Shown piece by piece: positions 44,901 to 52,896 of a stretch of DNA of 59,997 bases. A program made the position numbers and the translations under genes. The first letter of the stretch is position 1, and each line of letters starts with the position of its first letter. This DNA is from Thermoactinomyces sp. DSM 45891. GTDB taxonomy: Bacteria; Bacillota; Bacilli; Thermoactinomycetales; Thermoactinomycetaceae. The notes beneath the pieces are model-generated. The model was not told the origin of the DNA, searched no databases, and was given only the letters and a program-made list of their open reading frames with translations. Where the stretch lies: the NCBI RefSeq assembly GCF_900119485.1, contig NZ_FPJZ01000017.1:1-59997 (forward strand). The letters are read 5' to 3'.

Positions 44901-47900
44901 ATGTGAATGGACATGCTACCATCTCGGACGAGTACGATGCAAATGGATTGGCACAGAAAACAACCGATGCCAAAGGAAATGTCACATGGTCTACCTATGG
45001 TCCGCGTGGTGAAACATTAACCACCACCAATCCCAAAGGCAAGCGAATCACCATGACCTATGACATCTATAAACGACTAGAAAAGACCGAAATACCAAAA
45101 GATCTGAAGAAAAATGAATATATTACCCAGTTAGCCCCCATATATGACCAAAATGGTAACGTCATTCAAGAAACATCCGCAACCGGAGCGGAAACCTTTT
45201 ATGAATATGACGCTATGGATCGGGTGATTGAAACCAAACTCCCTTCTGACACCGATACCAAAGTACCCCGTGTGAAGAAGAGTGAGTATAACAACGTTGG
45301 GAAACTGATCAAAGAGACCGAGCCAAACGGAAGTTTGACCAAGAATGACGATCAGGACTATATCACGACGTATGAATACGATGATTTTGATCAACTGATC
45401 GCCACGACAAACTCGCTAGGCCATAAAATAACCTACGAATATGATGACGTCGGAAACCAGATCAAAACCACTATGCCAGAGGGAATCGCCTCTACAGCAG
45501 ATGATAAAGATCATACCATCCGGAAAGAGTATGACAAAAACCACCGAGTGGTTCGTGAAATCGATGCGAAAGACCAATACACCCATACGACCTACGATGC
45601 CGACGGATTAGTCACTCGTATCAAGGATAAAGATGGGAACAACCTTTATAAATACTATGACCGACGAGGACTACTCAAAGAAGAACGAGTCCCTCATAAC
45701 GGAAAAGAACTTATCACCAAATACGATTACGACGGTGCCGGGAACCTCCTAAAAGTAGAAACCCCCCGTGGCGTAGCTACTCCGACTAAAGGAGACTTCG
45801 TCCAAGAGAAAGTATACGACGAACTAAACCGCGTAACCGAGATCATCTATCCACATGACGGTAAGCAATTAGAACGTCCGAAGATGACCTATCAATACGA
45901 TGAACTAGGCAACGTAACCGAAGTAACAACCCCAGGCTCCTACGGACAGGTCGATCGCATTAAGACCAAGATGACCTATTATGATACCGGCTGGCTCCGA
46001 AGCATCGAAGATCCATTTGGAGTGAAGACCGAGTATCAATACGACGATCTAGGGAAGCAAACCGAAAGAGATATAACAAGTGCTGACGGCAAGCTCAAGC
46101 GCGAGATGGGCTGGGCTTATCAACCAGACGGGAAAGTCAAACAACTCTATGACTCAGGGCTGAAATTAAGTAACCTACCGGCACCTTTTTATAAGAAGAT
46201 GCTTCAATATACGTACGATGCCAACGGAAACCTAGTCGAAACCAGGGACCTAAGTACCAATGCAAATGTAGACAAGTATAAGATGAAGTACAACCATGTG
46301 AACCAAGTGATCTCCATTGAAGAATGGAAAAAAGAGAAGGTCACGAAAAAATTTGACTACACCTACGACCGAAACGGAAACCTATTTAACCTCGTCTATC
46401 CGGGACAAACCTCGTACTACTATTACGATGCAGTGAACCAAGTCTCGTCGATGATGAGCCAGACCGGAGAAAACGAAGCCCAGTGGACCGAGTACCAGCG
46501 TACCCCTTCTGGGAAACTGAAACAGGTAACCCTACCAAACGGTAACCAGACCACCTATAGCTACTACGAAGACCAGAAAACCAAAGAAATGCAAACCAAG
46601 AAGCAGGACGGAACCCTGCTACAAAGACATTTCCTCGAGTACAACGAAAACGGTCACCGTACGAAAGACATCACCACCCTCCGCGGCGCAGATAACCAGC
46701 AAATGGATACCACCTATCGCTATGAGTACGATGTACGGGATCGTCTCATCAAAGCGGAGAAAGAGGGGAAGCAGAAGTCTTTTGAGAAGTATATTCTAGA
46801 CGCGAACAGCAACATCGTCGAAAAGAATAAAGACAATCAATTTACCCGCTTCTACTACGACCGCAACCGTCTCACCTCTGAGACCAAAGACGGAGTTACG
46901 TCTGACTATCAATACGACTCCATGGGGCGTGTCGAGAGTATCAAAGAAGGCGAGCAGGTCAGAGAACAATACGGCTATGATCCATTCGATAATGTTCGAG
47001 AACATATCAAGACCAATAAAGAAACCAAGGACCCAATCAAGACCCAGTTTGCCTACGACTCCCTAGACCGCACTATCGCGAAAGTAGAGCAGGCAGGAAC
47101 GGACCAGTCTAAGAAGACCAACTTCGATTACCTTGGCACCACTGAGCAAGTGATTTCCGAAGAAGTAGCGGATCAGATCACAAGGTCCTACGTTTACTCC
47201 GCGTGGGGCGAACGGATGGCGATGACCAAAGCAGGAGAAAAGCCAGAAACATCGTATTATGGTACTAACACCGATGTGGATGTCGAACTCCTAACCGATG
47301 AGAAGGGAAATGTACGTGCGACGTATGGATATTCTCCATATGGAGAGAACGACGAATCCCTCTTCACCGGAGTAGACAAGCCAGATCCGAATAACCCAAC
47401 TAAAGAGATGTACAACTCTTTCCGTTACAGCGGAAAACGTTGGGACCCGAATACGAAGTCCTATGACCTCGGCTTCCGTAACTACTCCCCAGAGCAAGGA
47501 CGATTCCTGACGCAGGACTCGTATACCGATGCAGGGAAGTTTAAAGAACTCGTCATGGACCCAAGAAATGCGAACCAGTATGGATTTGCCGCAGGGAATC
47601 CAGTTAGTAGTACCGATTTAGATGGTCATATTGAGATCATGATTGAAAACGATGATTTCCCATTGGAGACCTATATCGCTGCAACTGGATCTCATTATTG
47701 TCCTTTGAAGTATTGTAGTGATGGGAAATTCAAAAAAGCCACCCCAGACAGAATAAAGAAGGCAAAGGCCCATGTTAACGCATTAGTAAAACGAAATAAG
47801 GCAGCGGATAAGGCAGCAGCGGAGCGCAAGAGGAAGAAATCACATCCAACTCCATCGAAGCCAAAATCGCAAGCACCACCAAAGCCGAAACCGCCATCGG

Positions 47901-48832
47901 CTTGGAAAGCGATCGCACATAATATATTAGATGTGGCAGGTACCTTTGATCCAACGGGTGCAATCGACGCTGCTCATGCGGGATGGTATCTATTCGAAGG
48001 CGACTATGAAAATGCCTTCTATACGGGCATGGGCGTATTCCCCGGAGGCGATGCATTTAAAATCGCCAAGAATACTAAAAATGTAAGCAGTACCACTAAA
48101 AGGGCCATAGAGGCATCGTGCAAATGCTTCGTAGCCGGAACCCGAATCGAGACAGAAGATGGCGGAAAGCCGATCGAAGAAATCGACATAGGTGACAAAG
48201 TCCTCGCCAAGAACGAAGAAACCGGCGAAATCGCCTACAAAGAAGTCGAATGGCTCTTCCAGCGGGAGATAGACGAAATCTACGAAGTCCACATAGGCGG
48301 CGAAGTCATCCAGACCACCGACGAACACCCCTTCTGGGTAGTCGGCGAAGGCTGGGTAAGGGCTAAGGACCTCCGCAAAGGCGACCTCTTCGAGACCGAT
48401 AAAGGCAAGAAGTTAGCGGTTGATAAAATAGTCAAGAAGAAACAGAAAGCAACCGTCTATAACTTCAAGGTGAAGGACTTCCATACGTATTATGTTTCGA
48501 ATTTGAAGGTTTTGACGCATAATAAATGTTATAGAGATACTTTCTTTGAAGCATATCCAGAATTGAAGGGTAAGGTTGTTGTTCATCATGCTGTTGAACA
48601 ACAGGCTATGAGAAGATATCCAGGTAAATATACTAACGATGAAATGCACTCTTTAGATAATTTAAGAGGGATTCCTAAGGAAATTAACAGTAGCCTTCAT
48701 CTCTCAACTATTCGTAAAGAGTGGAATCAATTTTACAAAGCTAATCCCAATGCTACAAAGGGACAACTTTCTGATAAGGCTCGAGATGTTGATGATAAGT
48801 ACGGTCATCTTTTTAATCCCCCAATTAGGTAG
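41975..48832 (+). CDS. Secreted RHS/YD-repeat polymorphic toxin, Hint domain and nuclease tip (WapA-like)
   Basis: 2285 residues. Signal peptide (KIRIWVSVIVTIFLWTTMQ, cleavage after AYA); DNRLRE-type domain at about 197-381; an Ig-like segment to about 515; the WapA/RHS N-terminal part from about 540; YD repeats from about 860 to 1776 (many YxYDxxGN); RHS core at about 1815-1886 (RYSGKRWDPNTKSYDLGFRNY, GRFLTQDSY, YGFAAGNPV); Pro/Lys linker; Hint domain from Cys2051 (CFVAGTRIETEDG) through TTDEHPFW to His-Asn2183 (VLTHN); tip 2184-2285 with VVHHAVEQQ, SLDNLRGIP and HLSTIRKEWNQFY, an HNH-like nuclease type common on Bacillus toxins. Start chosen for AAAAGGAG upstream and the clean signal peptide. 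Core codons are C/G-rich; the tip is AT-rich. Confidence 0.92.
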   Translation: MNKKIRIWVSVIVTIFLWTTMQPLPAYAVDFINNEYYQWQIKQPYAMDKDSNALLSFYKETAAEKKAASKTPAAPAKASIVKDQIIDWGEPVITLNEPTKLHGDGAELSWSKYTGSGFIEYQIHRSTQPNFTPSESTLIAPIDGVSQTQYRDTTAPPFPAHGPGEMGQIFYYMVTVKTTDSKIFPSKEKQVQLPKAGLTLQVIRQAEDTTLSSAKPTTNLDKIDGKSFLSVGNMGPYGTTRSVIKFDLSSLPTGVKVSSSYLALMNSEFEESDDKTPTKYDVYSLAKGFTEEATWNTPWSQPGGDIEIGSLNAISTSYTAEWHLWKTTPAVQAWLNGTKTNNGFLLKFQGEGGSVKERTAFHSSESPDTSVRPKLMVIYSTKSAANNYHAPSTPSYMTSGAEYVVDVTLTNTTEEKWSGSTDKLSYHWIGPDGKEITNARLDSPLRPVDEKGIEAPTPIDVNPGQTIKVRAKVKAPELTGSQSRESYSLRWDLSKNGKWLSQDANPVAVLEQKVAVEKKGEEKGFGHNAAHISAFASADSKVGINVYQGNVTFFYKPYSNPSRGFETYAQLNYNSLSTTDSGLGKGWSLGTGSVVSIGAPATNGAMVNSKDEIISGSVVVVDEEGESHEFTWNKSKNKFDPPPGLNLSVEYISGKDKRKKWVFTEQDRVQYFLDDRGYTSEIVDKNGNKLIYEYEERKIDNKPKQLLRRIKDSMNRETLKISYNDRNKVDYIDDIAGRRMQFVYDDQDRLVKLMDGIDVGKVVNVTDLKTYRFEYHPTLKSHITKVTDSRGNPTTFEYHTSGDLANKVTKMTNRAKENLFIDYNANQRIVTDANKDRHTEYSFDGKGRQTQVSVITKSKTRTTKYEYDDDDNMIRLEEPNGAVTTWKYNEHGQPLMKTDQENNALSDASARKSTLYEYQTGMDGRVSELVKETSPEGREVRYTYDANGNMLTKQNSMSLGTTYTYWPGGLLKSASDVNGHATISDEYDANGLAQKTTDAKGNVTWSTYGPRGETLTTTNPKGKRITMTYDIYKRLEKTEIPKDLKKNEYITQLAPIYDQNGNVIQETSATGAETFYEYDAMDRVIETKLPSDTDTKVPRVKKSEYNNVGKLIKETEPNGSLTKNDDQDYITTYEYDDFDQLIATTNSLGHKITYEYDDVGNQIKTTMPEGIASTADDKDHTIRKEYDKNHRVVREIDAKDQYTHTTYDADGLVTRIKDKDGNNLYKYYDRRGLLKEERVPHNGKELITKYDYDGAGNLLKVETPRGVATPTKGDFVQEKVYDELNRVTEIIYPHDGKQLERPKMTYQYDELGNVTEVTTPGSYGQVDRIKTKMTYYDTGWLRSIEDPFGVKTEYQYDDLGKQTERDITSADGKLKREMGWAYQPDGKVKQLYDSGLKLSNLPAPFYKKMLQYTYDANGNLVETRDLSTNANVDKYKMKYNHVNQVISIEEWKKEKVTKKFDYTYDRNGNLFNLVYPGQTSYYYYDAVNQVSSMMSQTGENEAQWTEYQRTPSGKLKQVTLPNGNQTTYSYYEDQKTKEMQTKKQDGTLLQRHFLEYNENGHRTKDITTLRGADNQQMDTTYRYEYDVRDRLIKAEKEGKQKSFEKYILDANSNIVEKNKDNQFTRFYYDRNRLTSETKDGVTSDYQYDSMGRVESIKEGEQVREQYGYDPFDNVREHIKTNKETKDPIKTQFAYDSLDRTIAKVEQAGTDQSKKTNFDYLGTTEQVISEEVADQITRSYVYSAWGERMAMTKAGEKPETSYYGTNTDVDVELLTDEKGNVRATYGYSPYGENDESLFTGVDKPDPNNPTKEMYNSFRYSGKRWDPNTKSYDLGFRNYSPEQGRFLTQDSYTDAGKFKELVMDPRNANQYGFAAGNPVSSTDLDGHIEIMIENDDFPLETYIAATGSHYCPLKYCSDGKFKKATPDRIKKAKAHVNALVKRNKAADKAAAERKRKKSHPTPSKPKSQAPPKPKPPSAWKAIAHNILDVAGTFDPTGAIDAAHAGWYLFEGDYENAFYTGMGVFPGGDAFKIAKNTKNVSSTTKRAIEASCKCFVAGTRIETEDGGKPIEEIDIGDKVLAKNEETGEIAYKEVEWLFQREIDEIYEVHIGGEVIQTTDEHPFWVVGEGWVRAKDLRKGDLFETDKGKKLAVDKIVKKKQKATVYNFKVKDFHTYYVSNLKVLTHNKCYRDTFFEAYPELKGKVVVHHAVEQQAMRRYPGKYTNDEMHSLDNLRGIPKEINSSLHLSTIRKEWNQFYKANPNATKGQLSDKARDVDDKYGHLFNPPIR
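45737..45795 (+). repeat. RHS-gene copy of a 59-bp duplicated segment
   Basis: This stretch, encoding GNLLKVETPRGVATPTKG within the YD repeats, recurs at 50033-50091 with 55 of 59 bases identical. Confidence 0.9.
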
Positions 48833-48844
48833 GTGTAGCATTAT

Positions 48845-49318
48845 ATGAAACTTTATTGTTTAATGCCAGAAGTTGCTGGAGGAGTAGGAGAAAATACTAT
48901 ATTTTCCTCAGAAACATTTCCTAATGGTCAGCGAAAAGTTAGTCATTTGCATTATGCATTTGATGGATGGCTTGGAGATGCTCTTTTAGAAACTTGTCCA
49001 TGTTTTATTGTGACCACTAGTCTAGCTTCTCTCATAGAAAGCTCTAACCTTTCTGGATATCAATTTAAAAAAGTGGAGGTAAGTATGTCTGAGTTTTTTC
49101 AGGAGATGCATCCAGAACGAATTCTTCCGGAATTTGTCGAGTTGGTTCCAGCAGGAAAAATAAGTGTGACTAATGGCCTAGTCACTGATTGGACAGGGGA
49201 AGATTTCTGCACAGATGAAATTGCAAACCTGGTAGTGAGTGAACGAGCTCTGTCTACTCTAAAAAAACATCGCCTCAACCACTGTGATATTGAACAATTG
49301 GCTTGGAAAGAAAAATAG
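48845..49318 (+). CDS. Probable immunity protein of the RHS toxin
   Basis: 157 residues, starting 12 nt after the toxin gene in the same direction, the standard place for the cognate immunity gene. Sequence features: KLYCLMPEVAGGVGENT at the start, a central WLGDALLETCPCFIVT, and a C-terminal IANLVVSERALSTLKKHRL, which recalls the Imm11/Imm43-type immunity families ('VVSERL...L') though I cannot assign it firmly. Low GC like the toxin tip. Inferred to block the nuclease tip in the producing cell. Confidence 0.7.
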   Translation: MKLYCLMPEVAGGVGENTIFSSETFPNGQRKVSHLHYAFDGWLGDALLETCPCFIVTTSLASLIESSNLSGYQFKKVEVSMSEFFQEMHPERILPEFVELVPAGKISVTNGLVTDWTGEDFCTDEIANLVVSERALSTLKKHRLNHCDIEQLAWKEK

Positions 49319-49461
49319 TTAGCAGGATTAGTTAATAACGGTCTCTTTGGTATGAAGGGGCCGTTAATATTTGTAACGAGCTTTAATCATATAGTTTTTC
49401 TGTATGCTAATATTGTTGCAGTTATTTATGTTTAGAAAATTATTTTTTAGGTGGGGATTAC

Positions 49462-49947
49462 ATGAAGTGGGGAGATGTTCAATTACTTGTATCGTATTCT
49501 CAAGTAAACGTTTTTAATACGGATTTACAGGACCCGTTTAATGATTGGACAGATACACATGTGCAGCAAGGATTTTCTTGGAGAGAAGGTAGTGTGTCAT
49601 TTGGTGCGTTGTCTGACTGGGAAAGTAAGATTAGTGTGGGACTGGGAGATGAAATATACACGAATGAGCAAGCTATTCGATCCATCGTTGTACCATTCCA
49701 TGTGGAGGATAACGGTATAACAGTAACAAGTATTCTATCAGAAGAGTTTATTTTTGACATTCCGCAAGGGAGTTATGAACTATTGTTCCATGCAATTCCA
49801 TTAGAATCTCAAGAGAAAGATTTATTTAAGGTAAGATATGAGATAACATTTGTCAGTTGCGCTACACCAAGCCCTCGCATTTTAAAATATGATAGTGAAT
49901 TACTGCCACCTAAGAATCTATGTATGAAGGCTGAACCAGCAGTTTAA
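49462..49947 (+). CDS. ComJ/Nin family nuclease inhibitor (orphan immunity protein)
   Basis: 161 residues. The N-terminal half (LLVSYSQVNVFNTDLQDPF, NDWTDTHVQQGFSWREGSVSFG) is the hallmark of the competence protein ComJ (Nin) family, whose B. subtilis member inhibits the DNase NucA. No nucA-like gene or toxin tip is in the window, so it looks like an immunity gene left over from an earlier NucA-type toxin tip, or one kept to defend against neighbours. GGTGGGG precedes the ATG. Confidence 0.85.
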   Translation: MKWGDVQLLVSYSQVNVFNTDLQDPFNDWTDTHVQQGFSWREGSVSFGALSDWESKISVGLGDEIYTNEQAIRSIVVPFHVEDNGITVTSILSEEFIFDIPQGSYELLFHAIPLESQEKDLFKVRYEITFVSCATPSPRILKYDSELLPPKNLCMKAEPAV

Positions 49948-49962
49948 ATTAAACCAGTACCC

Positions 49963-50004
49963 CAATTGTTGGACACGAAAAATCCAACAGTTGGAGGTGC
50001 TTTT
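49963..50004 (+). terminator. Hairpin after comJ-like gene
   Basis: CAATTGTTGGA pairs with TCCAACAGTTG (one G-U), then GAGGTGCTTTTTCT. It works as a terminator but also looks like the left end of an IS3-type insertion sequence; no transposase follows. Confidence 0.6.
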
Positions 50005-50032
50005 TCTATGACATGGTCAACTATGATACTTT

Positions 50033-50286
50033 GCCGGGAACCTCCTAAAAGTAGAAACCCCTCGTGGCGTAACTACTCCGACCAAGGGAGAAGATGAAGT
50101 GAGACTTATAACGAGCATGGTCATAAGGTGAAGAGAGTTGATATGATAGGAAAGCCTCATAGAGGAATCCCAACACCTCATACACATATTTTTGGAGGTA
50201 CTGACATTTCTCCAAAAGGAGCTTTCCAAAGTAAGAAGAGGTCCGATCGCGAAGCTACTCCAGGGGAATATCCTAAAGGTTGGTAA
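50033..50286 (+). pseudogene. Displaced RHS fragment with orphan toxin tip (type-24-like)
   Basis: 50033-50091 copies 45737-45795 of the RHS gene (55 of 59 bases). From 50098 another frame encodes about 62 residues ending in a stop at 50284-50286: ETYNEHGHKVKRVDMIGK, then PHRGIPTPHTHIFGG and EATPGEYPKGW. The VDxxGKPHxGxPTPHxH pattern resembles polymorphic toxin type 24 (Ntox24) tips. The two parts are in different frames and there is no start or secretion signal, so it cannot make a full toxin by itself. It reads as a tip cassette pushed downstream after recombination, a silent reserve. Confidence 0.75.
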
Positions 50287-50444
50287 TGAGTCTTCACGTG
50301 GGTTGTTTGAGACTTGTATGTTAGACCATGTAGAGAATAACGAGTTTTAGCGGTTCTCGGTTACAAAACCGCTGATTAATATTTCCGGAGGAGGATAGGT
50401 AAGAGGGGATTAGGATTCTAATAATTTCCTTTGTCTAAGTGAAG

Positions 50445-50927
50445 ATGAAAAAAACTCTGTTTGAACTTGATGTTGATTTAATTCCGGAATTTCAGGAGTG
50501 GAAAAAACTAAATCGTGAATCATTTGATCTATATGATTTAGCAGGAGCACTGCTGGATATTGAAAAAATACTGTTAGCAGGTAGAGTGTTATTTCCAGAA
50601 TTTCAGGAAGTAGATGATATGGTTTTCTTAGACCGTCCAGAGTTAAGAGAGCATATTGACCATTGGAAAAAAGGAAGATCTAATCTGCAAGTAGAAGCAA
50701 TGTTGAATCATAGGCATATACACGAGTCTTATGTCGAAGGTCCAGAAGCTTGGGACGATCAGTGGTTAGAGCTAGGAAAATTATTGAAAATGTGTTACGA
50801 GTCTTCCTTGTCTAGATTATATCCAGATAGAGAGTTTATTGTGGATTTAAGCGAAGATAGTGGTCCAGGAGACTATGTACTTACTTTTTATCAGCCTGAA
50901 ACAAAAACAGAGGCTTTAGAAAAGTAA
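50445..50927 (+). CDS. Probable immunity protein for the displaced toxin tip
   Basis: 160 residues, acidic, mostly helical by eye (LFELDVDLIPEFQEWKKL, YDLAGALLDIEKILL). No family recognised. It lies 158 nt after the orphan tip in the same direction, the place for an immunity gene, and shares the low GC content of the other immunity genes here. The ATG at 50445 has only a weak AAGTGA upstream; a GTG at 50439 is possible. A hairpin AGCGGTT/AACCGCT lies in the gap before it. Confidence 0.65.
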   Translation: MKKTLFELDVDLIPEFQEWKKLNRESFDLYDLAGALLDIEKILLAGRVLFPEFQEVDDMVFLDRPELREHIDHWKKGRSNLQVEAMLNHRHIHESYVEGPEAWDDQWLELGKLLKMCYESSLSRLYPDREFIVDLSEDSGPGDYVLTFYQPETKTEALEK

Positions 50928-50970
50928 TGTTTTTCATAAGGTTTTTTCTTGTAACCAGTGTGCTTCGAGC

Positions 50971-51000
50971 AACCCCTTCACCCCCGAAGGGGTTCTTTTT
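50971..51000 (+). terminator. Terminator at the end of the toxin locus
   Basis: AACCCCTT pairs with AAGGGGTT around a C-rich loop, followed by CTTTTT. Confidence 0.9.
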
Positions 51001-51096
51001 CATCCACGCCTTCTTTTCCACCCAATAGGGTAGCCTAACGATAAAATGTATAATATACTTATTTTTATATAGTTGATTACAATTGAGGTGTCATAG

Positions 51097-52107
51097 ATGC
51101 TAGCGATCGAAGCTAAGAAGCTAACAAAAGAATTCCAAGTCTACCAGAGCCGAAAAGGTTTATCTGGGGCGTTTCGTGATTTGTTGAATCGGGAGTATCG
51201 TACGATTCGGGCGGTAAATGAGATTGATTTGTCGATCGAGCCGGGGGAGATGGTTGGATATATCGGGGAAAATGGTGCAGGTAAGTCAACTACGATTAAG
51301 ATGTTAACGGGGATCTTGCAACCAACCTCAGGCATGTTAAAAGTAAATGGTTACGACCCTCACCGCGAACGAGAGAAGTTTGTCCGTACGATCGGGGTCG
51401 TATTTGGCCAACGGAGTCAATTGTGGTGGGATTTAGCGGTACAGGAATCGTTTCAATTACTCCAAAAGGTGTATCGTATTCCTCATGAGAAGTACGAGCC
51501 GCATTTAAAGAGGATGATTGATGTATTAAACATCCAAGAATTGCTGGATCAGCCTGTACGAAAGTTAAGTCTAGGCCAACGGATGAGGTGTGAATTGGCA
51601 ACGTCTTTAATTCATCAGCCTTCTCTCTTGTTCCTAGATGAGCCGACGATTGGGCTAGATGTGCTCGTAAAAGAAGATATCCGCCAGTTTCTACGAGATA
51701 TTAATCAAGAATTAAACACAACCGTTCTACTTACAACGCATGATCTTGGCGATATTGAAGCGCTCTGCTCGCGAGTGGTGATGCTAGATAAAGGAAATAT
51801 CATCTATGACGGAGATATGAATCGATTAAAACGTGAATGGGGAGATGGGAAACGGATTTTACTGGAGACGGAGAGGGAGTATGAGTTGTCCGAGTTACTG
51901 GCGACTACAGAAGGCCTTCCGGTTGAGTGGGAAAAGAAAGCGACCCATACATACGAGATAAAAGTTCCTGGTGATCAGGTGCAAGTGCCTGAGGTGCTTG
52001 GCAGAGTCCTTGAGCGCGGGATTGCGATTCAAGAGATGCAGTTGGAAGAGGCGACTGCGGAGGAGATTGTACGCAAGATTTATCAGGAGGGGATGACGCT
52101 TGATTAG
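51097..52107 (+). CDS. ABC transporter ATP-binding protein (COG4586 type)
   Basis: 336 residues. Walker A GENGAGKSTTIKMLTG, the COG4586 marker region FGQRSQLWWDLAVQESF, signature LSLGQRMRCELATSL, Walker B LLFLDEPTIGLD and H-loop TTHDLGDIE. A C-terminal regulatory part follows. It pairs with the two ABC-2 permeases behind it; such three-gene sets are usually annotated as multidrug or antibiotic exporters. Confidence 0.93.
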   Translation: MLAIEAKKLTKEFQVYQSRKGLSGAFRDLLNREYRTIRAVNEIDLSIEPGEMVGYIGENGAGKSTTIKMLTGILQPTSGMLKVNGYDPHREREKFVRTIGVVFGQRSQLWWDLAVQESFQLLQKVYRIPHEKYEPHLKRMIDVLNIQELLDQPVRKLSLGQRMRCELATSLIHQPSLLFLDEPTIGLDVLVKEDIRQFLRDINQELNTTVLLTTHDLGDIEALCSRVVMLDKGNIIYDGDMNRLKREWGDGKRILLETEREYELSELLATTEGLPVEWEKKATHTYEIKVPGDQVQVPEVLGRVLERGIAIQEMQLEEATAEEIVRKIYQEGMTLD

Positions 52108-52894
52108 GATGTATGCAGAGATCATCCGAATCCGATTTCTGATGATGTTAGCGTACCGTGTTAACTATTACAGCGGTATTTTAATTTATAGCTTAAATAT
52201 AGGAGCTTATTATTTCTTGTGGACGGCTATTTACGGCGGGCAAGGGAGTATAAATGGCTTCACAGCCTTGCAGATGGCTACGTATATCGCGATTTCGTGG
52301 ATGTCACGAGCGTTTTATTTTAATAACGTCGATCGTGAGATTGCTACTGAGATCCGAGACGGTACCGTAGCGATTCAATTTATCAGGCCGTATAACTATC
52401 TGATGGTAAAGGTGTTCCAATCGTTTGGAGAGGGGATCTTCCGTCTGGTTTTATTTAGTGTTCCGGGGATGTTTTTGGTGTCGCTTATCTTCCCGATCGA
52501 ACTACCGGGCTTTGGCTGGATTTGGTTAAAGTTTGCGCTTAGCTTATTTTTAGGCTTTGTGATTAATGTCCAAATTAACATCTTGGTAGGAATTCTCGCC
52601 TTCTTTGTCTTAAACAATCAAGGAATGCTATGGGCGAAGCGGATGATTGTGGATTTGCTTTCGGGTTTAACGATCCCGATTGCCTTTTTCCCCATCTGGG
52701 CGCAGTGGGTGCTAAAAGCACTACCGTTTCAAGCGATTAGTTATCTCCCCAGTGTGGTGATCGTGAAAGACTTGAGCGGATCCGCATTTTGGGGAGCGGT
52801 TGGGATTCAAGTCATGTGGTGCTTGCTCTTATTAATTCCGATTCAGATGATCTGGAACAAAGCGAGACATACTCTCGTTGTACAGGGTGGTTGA
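52100..52894 (+). CDS. ABC-2 type permease, first subunit
   Basis: 264 residues, six helices, with MATYIAISWMSRAFYFNNVDREIATEIRDGTVAIQFIRPYNYL, the conserved segment of the COG4587 permease family. TTG start at 52100 with AGGAGGGG 7 nt upstream, overlapping the ATPase gene by 8 nt; an ATG at 52109 is less well placed. Confidence 0.9.
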   Translation: MIRMYAEIIRIRFLMMLAYRVNYYSGILIYSLNIGAYYFLWTAIYGGQGSINGFTALQMATYIAISWMSRAFYFNNVDREIATEIRDGTVAIQFIRPYNYLMVKVFQSFGEGIFRLVLFSVPGMFLVSLIFPIELPGFGWIWLKFALSLFLGFVINVQINILVGILAFFVLNNQGMLWAKRMIVDLLSGLTIPIAFFPIWAQWVLKALPFQAISYLPSVVIVKDLSGSAFWGAVGIQVMWCLLLLIPIQMIWNKARHTLVVQGG

Positions 52895-52896
52895 TT

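Noticed and set aside
45000..47300. Direct DNA repeats in the RHS gene
   Set aside because: They are the protein-level YD repeats, too diverged in DNA to be a separate repeat element.
47990..48328. Minus-strand frame of 112 codons opposite the Hint domain
   Set aside because: A mirror of the biased codons of the toxin gene; the plus-strand domain explains the conservation.
48527..48832. The Hint domain as a splicing intein
   Set aside because: The host has a C-terminal toxin tip rather than a split enzyme, and the domain has the form of RHS pretoxin Hint domains that cleave rather than splice.
49955..50024. Left end of an IS3-type insertion sequence
   Set aside because: The hairpin with ATTGTTGGAC resembles such ends, but no transposase or matching right end is present, and it works as a terminator of the comJ-like gene.
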